Source of the DNA: Chloroflexota bacterium
GTDB taxonomy: Bacteria > Chloroflexota > Anaerolineae > B4-G1
Length of the DNA stretch: 9,131 nucleotides
Direction: 5' to 3'
NCBI GenBank assembly: GCA_011046405.1
Contig: DSAR01000544.1
Coordinates: forward strand, 1 to 9,131
Shown here: positions 6,122-9,131 of the stretch, piece by piece
How the letters are laid out: the number at the start of each line of letters is the position of its first letter
Position numbering within the stretch: position 1 is the first letter of the stretch
The notes under the pieces: model-generated
Databases searched by the model: none
What the model was told of the DNA's origin: nothing
The model's input: only the letters and a program-made list of their open reading frames with translations
Translations under genes and position numbers: made by a program

Positions 6122-7986
6122 GACGCAATCCCGAAAGATTTGCCTGGTTCACGCTATGGACTTTCTTTTTCTTATGTCTGGCCTTGAGCGGCGCTGTACC
6201 ATGGTCCATCCATCGTTACCTCCTCTTCACCCAGATCGCGCAAAAAAGCGACCTGGAGGTCTTCAAAGCGCCGGTCAACGTCACCCTCCCTAACCGGGAT
6301 TTGCCGAATTCCGTATCTGATGGTATGCACGACTTGCCACCCAATACGACGATTAGTGCAACGGATGCTTCGGGTCAGTTGGTAATTCATCATCCCAAGG
6401 AAAATGTGGTGCTGGCTACGGTCCGCCTCTACGAAAACACCAACGTGACGTTCGTCTCGGGCCGCTCCCCTCGCTTTGCTGCCAGTCATCTCCCCCATCA
6501 CGTTGTCGTGAATCTGGAGATAGGGCGAACGCGCATCGACATCTTCGATCAAAAGGATCGCGTCACTGTCGTTGAAGTAAACTCGCCGTTTGGAACGAGC
6601 ATGCTCACAGCCGGAACCTACGAGATAAAGGTCAACAGCGCGACGATGGAAACCAGCGTTCGTCAAGGTCTCGCGCATATTAGCCAAGGCGAGCATTCCA
6701 GATCGGTAGCATTAGCACCAGGAGAGCGGGCTCTCGTGGCCGATGAACAAATCATCGGCCCCCGACCGGCTGCCCATAACCTGATCCTGAATGGCGACTT
6801 TCTCAACCCATTGGGTGAATGTTGGACCGCCTTCAGCCAGAACGTCGAGATTCCAGAACAACCCAGGGGGCATGTGCAGCGATCCAACGTCGACAATCAC
6901 CCGGTTCTCATCATCGAGCGGGCCGGGATGGGACACGCCGAAACTGGTGTTACTCAATCTATCCAGGCCGACATTCGAGATATGAATTTCCTCCAGTTAC
7001 ACCTTCTGCTGCGAAGCAAGGAATACGGCATCAAAGAGCACAATTTGCGCGTATGCGGTTCCGACGGGAGTGAGTGCCCCGTGATGGTCCTTATCGACTA
7101 CAAGGACGCCCAGGGCGTAGATCGCGAGTGGTTGAAGGGCTTCTACTGGCGCCTCGACGAAAATATCAGCCAGAACCCATCCGTCTGCGTGATGTGCACC
7201 ACCCACAACGAGCACATCAAGGTGCCTCGGGGGAATTGGTATCGCTATCTCTCACCCAACTTGATCCCGGCCTTCTCGCAAGAGGGACACCCCCCCATCC
7301 GCATTCGGGGCATCACGATCTACGCCTCCGGCCATACCTACCACTCGATGGTCGCTGAAGCCCAGATCATCGGCGTCGAGCGATCATCCGCCATCACCCA
7401 CGAACTGATTGCAAACGGCACGTTCACCACGCCATTGGGCGCAAACTGGAGTAGCTACAACCAGAATGTCGAGCGGGACGACCAACCGGAAGGCATTGTC
7501 CGGCTTTCCAAGGTAGACGAACGCACGGCCGTCGTTATCCAACGCCAGGGCATCGGACACGCCGAAACCGGCATCAGGCAGCCGCTGAACGTCGAAAGCG
7601 GTGATTTCGAATCGTTGCAACTGCAACTGCTATTGCGGGTGGAGGATCACGACCTGCCAATGTGTGGTTCCGACGGGAGTGAATGTCCAATCATGGTCCG
7701 CATTGATTATCAGGATGCCTCCGGTGCAGAGCGAGACTGGTTGCAAGGCTTCTTCTGGCAGCCGAACAAGACCCCCAATCCCACCGTCTGTACCACCTGC
7801 ACCACTCGGAACGAGCATGGCAAAGTCCAGGAAGATACCTGGTATCCGTATCTCTCACCTAACTTGATCCCGTTGTTCTCGCAAAACGGCCAGGCCCCAT
7901 CCTCGATAGAGTCGATCACCATTTATGCCTCCGGTCACTCGTACCATTCGATGATCACCGAGGTTGAACTGATCGGCCAGAAGTAA
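6118..7986 (+). CDS. FecR-domain protein with two tandem four-cysteine modules
   Basis: The protein has 622 residues. A membrane anchor lies at about 10-28 (FTLWTFFFLCLALSGAVPW), so the rest is probably extracytoplasmic. Residues about 75-215 form a FecR-like domain, including VNSPFGTSMLTAGTYEIKV and the closing VALAPGERALVADEQ. In classic FecR proteins this fold senses a partner and controls an ECF sigma factor, but no sigma factor is encoded nearby. Two copies of a beta-rich module follow (about 221-427 and 429-622). Each opens like a carbohydrate-binding jelly roll (LILNGDF / LIANGTF) and carries CGSDGSEC (C313, C320; C516, C523) and a CxxC before T-T-x-N-E-H (C357, C360; C558, C561). The four Cys could form disulfides or bind a metal. 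Ligand and role are unknown. The ATG overlaps the acylphosphatase stop. Confidence 0.8.
   Translation: MRRNPERFAWFTLWTFFFLCLALSGAVPWSIHRYLLFTQIAQKSDLEVFKAPVNVTLPNRDLPNSVSDGMHDLPPNTTISATDASGQLVIHHPKENVVLATVRLYENTNVTFVSGRSPRFAASHLPHHVVVNLEIGRTRIDIFDQKDRVTVVEVNSPFGTSMLTAGTYEIKVNSATMETSVRQGLAHISQGEHSRSVALAPGERALVADEQIIGPRPAAHNLILNGDFLNPLGECWTAFSQNVEIPEQPRGHVQRSNVDNHPVLIIERAGMGHAETGVTQSIQADIRDMNFLQLHLLLRSKEYGIKEHNLRVCGSDGSECPVMVLIDYKDAQGVDREWLKGFYWRLDENISQNPSVCVMCTTHNEHIKVPRGNWYRYLSPNLIPAFSQEGHPPIRIRGITIYASGHTYHSMVAEAQIIGVERSSAITHELIANGTFTTPLGANWSSYNQNVERDDQPEGIVRLSKVDERTAVVIQRQGIGHAETGIRQPLNVESGDFESLQLQLLLRVEDHDLPMCGSDGSECPIMVRIDYQDASGAERDWLQGFFWQPNKTPNPTVCTTCTTRNEHGKVQEDTWYPYLSPNLIPLFSQNGQAPSSIESITIYASGHSYHSMITEVELIGQK
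6778..7377 (+). repeat. First copy of the duplicated module in the FecR protein
   Basis: This segment encodes residues 221 to about 420 and aligns with the copy beginning at 7402, with a start-to-start distance of 208 codons and one small deletion in the second copy. By eye more than half of the residues are identical. A 17-nt stretch (7057-7073) is identical to 7666-7682. It has an extra Cys (C234) absent from the second copy. Confidence 0.75.
7402..7983 (+). repeat. Second copy of the duplicated module in the FecR protein
   Basis: This segment encodes residues 429-622, ending at the stop of the gene. It keeps all four shared cysteines, the HAETG segment, YLSPNLIP and ITIYASGHSYHSM seen in the first copy. 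It lacks about six residues before CGSDGSEC that the first copy has. Confidence 0.75.
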
Positions 7987-8102
7987 GATAAGCGACAGGT
8001 GAAGACAGGCGAGCGAGGACAAAAAAAACACCAGGGAGAAAAACCCGCACATCAGATCAGGCGCGTTGATGTTGCCGTGAAGGCTGAAGATCACACACGC
8101 TG

Positions 8103-8556
8103 GTGTATCTACACTCGGATGGCGCGCTCAAGCGGGTCGTGTTCTGTGAAAACGGGAATGGCGCCGGGGAGAACGGCAGTCAGGTGGTGCTCCTCGACAA
8201 CAGCGTCATCGTTGACGGGCGCGTCGCGGACGTCGCTCGCACCAGTTTCATCAAGGGCAAGATGGTGACGCCTCGCTTCGTGCTGGAGGAGCTTCAGCGC
8301 CTGGCCGACTCGGCCGACGATCTGAAACGGGCGCGCGGACGCCACGCGCTGGAACTGCTCCGGGAGCTCCAGGCAGACGACCTGGTGCGGGTCGATGATG
8401 CGCCGGGGGGCTCTGATGACCACCGACTACAATCTCCAGCAGGTGGCCGAATTGCAGGGCGTGCGCGTGCTCAACCTCAATGCGTTGGCCAACGCCGTCA
8501 AGACCCGGGTGCTGCCCGGTGAGTCCCTCACCGTTGACGTCGTTGAGGCGGGCTGA
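8103..8556 (+). pseudogene. Decayed PIN/TRAM-domain (YacL-like) gene
   Basis: The frame starting at GTG 8103 contains a clear PIN-domain core, LLDNSVIVDGRVADVARTSF (8190-8249), with the first active-site Asp at 8196-8198. FVLEELQRLADSADDLKRAR and the RGRHALELL helix follow. Homology in this frame ends near 8400. It resumes in another frame from about 8410 with MTTDYNLQQVAELQGVRVLN and VLPGESLTVDVVEAG, stopping at TGA 8554-8556. Between the two parts roughly 25-30 residues are missing, including the acidic motif expected before the TTDYNL stretch. In YacL-type proteins membrane helices precede the PIN domain, and the TRAM domain continues past this point; both are absent here. So the gene is frameshifted, internally deleted and cut at both ends. 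A read or assembly error could explain the frameshift but hardly the whole pattern. YacL-like proteins are PIN-TRAM nucleases of poorly known role. Confidence 0.7.
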
Positions 8557-8570
8557 CAAGGCGCTCTCCC

Positions 8571-8753
8571 GACGTCTTTGCCGAGATTCCGGCGTAGGTG
8601 TGGGAACAGGAATGGGTGGTGCACAGTCAGCCGGTGGGAAACGGGTGGCGCGCGGATAAAAGACATCCGTTTAAATATCTGGCGCCCTACATCTTTCGCG
8701 TGGCCATCAGCAACGTGGGCGTTGCTTGCCTGGTCGGTGCTTTGAATCACTGA
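8571..8753 (+). pseudogene. Remnant of an IS91-like transposase
   Basis: One frame reads DVFAEIPA-stop-VWEQEWVVHSQPVGNG, then KYLAPYIFRVAISN, and ends at TGA 8751-8753. The EWVVHSQPVGNG and KYLAPYIFRVAISN segments are hallmark stretches of the Y2/IS91-type (rolling-circle) transposases found in many environmental bacteria. A TAG at 8595-8597 interrupts the frame just before the conserved part. About nine foreign-looking residues separate GNG from KYLAPY, and homology stops after AISN. No upstream catalytic Tyr region is present. It is therefore a short non-functional fragment. Its place directly behind the broken PIN gene suggests that insertion or transposition helped to break that gene. Confidence 0.7.
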
Positions 8754-8756
8754 GAA

Positions 8757-8991
8757 ACGCTGAGTGACCTGGGGCCACTGAAGGGGCGTGCATTCAGCGG
8801 CCTCAGATTGTTCAGTGTGTCAGTGCGACAGGTCGCCGGACGTCGCTGGCGCACGCGGAAGCAACACTACAACGAATGGAGAATGGAACGAATTCAGCGC
8901 GTCATACGATGCTGACCATGCGTTGTTTTCTCAATTCGTTGTTGTGTACCGCTAACGTGAGCGGCGGTGGGCAGCGCTCGCAAGCGTAGCC
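8757..8991. other. Non-coding debris region
   Basis: Apart from the 84-nt hairpin I see no gene here. Short inverted words such as CACTGAA (8776-8782) and TTCAGTG (8811-8817), and CCGCT (8949-8953) and AGCGG (8960-8964), are scattered through it. The open frames on either strand lack family features and are treated as chance. Confidence 0.5.
8864..8947. repeat. 84-nt imperfect inverted repeat (long hairpin)
   Basis: The outer 14 nt ACACTACAACGAAT (8864-8877) pair with 8934-8947 at 13 of 14 positions. Pairing continues inward with a few mismatches: GAGAA 8879-8883 with 8928-8932, AACG 8887-8890 with 8921-8924, and CAGC 8895-8898 with 8911-8914. This leaves a loop of about 12 nt. AACGAAT occurs twice in the left arm (8871-8877, 8887-8893). 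No coding potential is seen. It may be a small non-autonomous element or the structured end of the lost insertion sequence. Confidence 0.55.
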
Positions 8992-9001
8992 TTACGCTTT
9001 T
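8982..9001 (+). terminator. Hairpin with short T-tract at the end of the minus-strand gene
   Basis: AAGCGTA (8982-8988) pairs perfectly with TACGCTT (8993-8999) around GCCT, followed by T to 9001. It is terminator-like for + strand transcripts. The minus-strand stop codon lies within the stem, so it could also affect that gene, but there is no T-tract in that direction. Confidence 0.3.
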
Positions 9002-9131
9002 CCCACGCTGGATTGACCGTCGTCCGCGCCCCAGGTCACGGGGATGTGGACGTCGTCGCTCCTCAGCAGCGCCTCGACCCACGCTTCGGGTGGGGTCGCG
9101 TCACGCACGAGGTGGAAGGGTTGGGCGGTGG
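8992..9131 (-). CDS. C-terminal end of an unrecognised minus-strand protein (partial, 45 aa)
   Basis: On the minus strand one frame is open from the window edge to a TAA at 8994-8992 and gives 45 residues: TAQPFHLVRDATPPEAWVEA, then a segment with LLRSDDVHIPVTW and a C-terminal ADDGQSSVGKA. Its GC-rich codon use and plausible amphipathic helix (PPEAWVEALLRS) suggest true coding sequence, but it is too short for me to name a family. The start lies outside the window. It runs toward the debris region, so it probably marks where ordinary genes resume after the decayed stretch. Confidence 0.45.
   Translation of the reverse strand, partial: TAQPFHLVRDATPPEAWVEALLRSDDVHIPVTWGADDGQSSVGKA

Noticed and set aside
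7357..7366. Heme-binding c-type motif in the CxxC segments of the FecR protein
   Set aside because: The motifs are CVMCT and CTTCT, without the His directly after the second Cys that a c-type heme site requires.
7855..8094. Minus-strand frame with a hydrophobic stretch (FFSLVFFLSSLACLHLSLILLL) near the end of the FecR gene
   Set aside because: The hydrophobic run comes from an A-rich/T-rich patch at 8000-8050. Half of the frame is antisense to the FecR gene, and there is no support from context.
8940..9000. An integron attC site near CGCTAAC (8950-8956), behind the minus-strand gene end
   Set aside because: No matching GTTRRRY core lies at the expected distance, and the nearby stems are short and unrelated to each other. 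The first base of the supposed box also departs from the RYYYAAC pattern.

Overview
The window looks like a chromosomal segment of a GC-rich, non-model bacterium. A member of the Chloroflexota (Anaerolineae or Caldilineae-like) is my best guess. The guess rests on the style of the proteins: an RseP-type protease with a long N-terminal insertion, a FecR protein with tandem beta-rich modules, and a PflX-like radical SAM protein. I cannot confirm it without database searches. All well-preserved complete genes lie on the + strand and are tightly packed, with two direct abutments or overlaps.

Layout. Positions 1-117 hold the C-terminal end of an unrecognised gene. Positions 118-609 are an AT-rich gap. 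It contains a nested inverted-repeat element built from CACGAAT and CACAGAG words, then a good sigma-70-type promoter (487-515) and two consecutive leader hairpins. Positions 610-4739 look like one operon of four genes: a site-2 (RseP/M50) intramembrane protease, a soluble HEAT-repeat protein, a membrane-anchored gluzincin (peptidase MA type), and a small DEDDy 3'-5' exonuclease. Positions 4774-5706 encode a PflX-like radical SAM protein. Positions 5804-7986 encode an acylphosphatase that overlaps (ATGA) a large FecR-domain protein. That protein ends in two copies of a roughly 200-residue, four-cysteine module.

From about 7990 to 8990 the sequence is a graveyard. It holds a frameshifted, internally deleted and truncated PIN/TRAM (YacL-like) gene, a fragment of an IS91-like transposase with an in-frame stop, and an 84-nt imperfect hairpin. 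At the right edge the last 45 codons of a minus-strand gene enter the window.

Working together: the protease, HEAT protein and extracytoplasmic metallopeptidase are plausibly one envelope-proteolysis unit, because they share a promoter and are nearly contiguous. This is inference. I see no CRISPR array, tRNA, rRNA or intact mobile element. The strongest candidates for new biology are the nested repeat element, the leader hairpins, and the duplicated four-cysteine module of the FecR protein.
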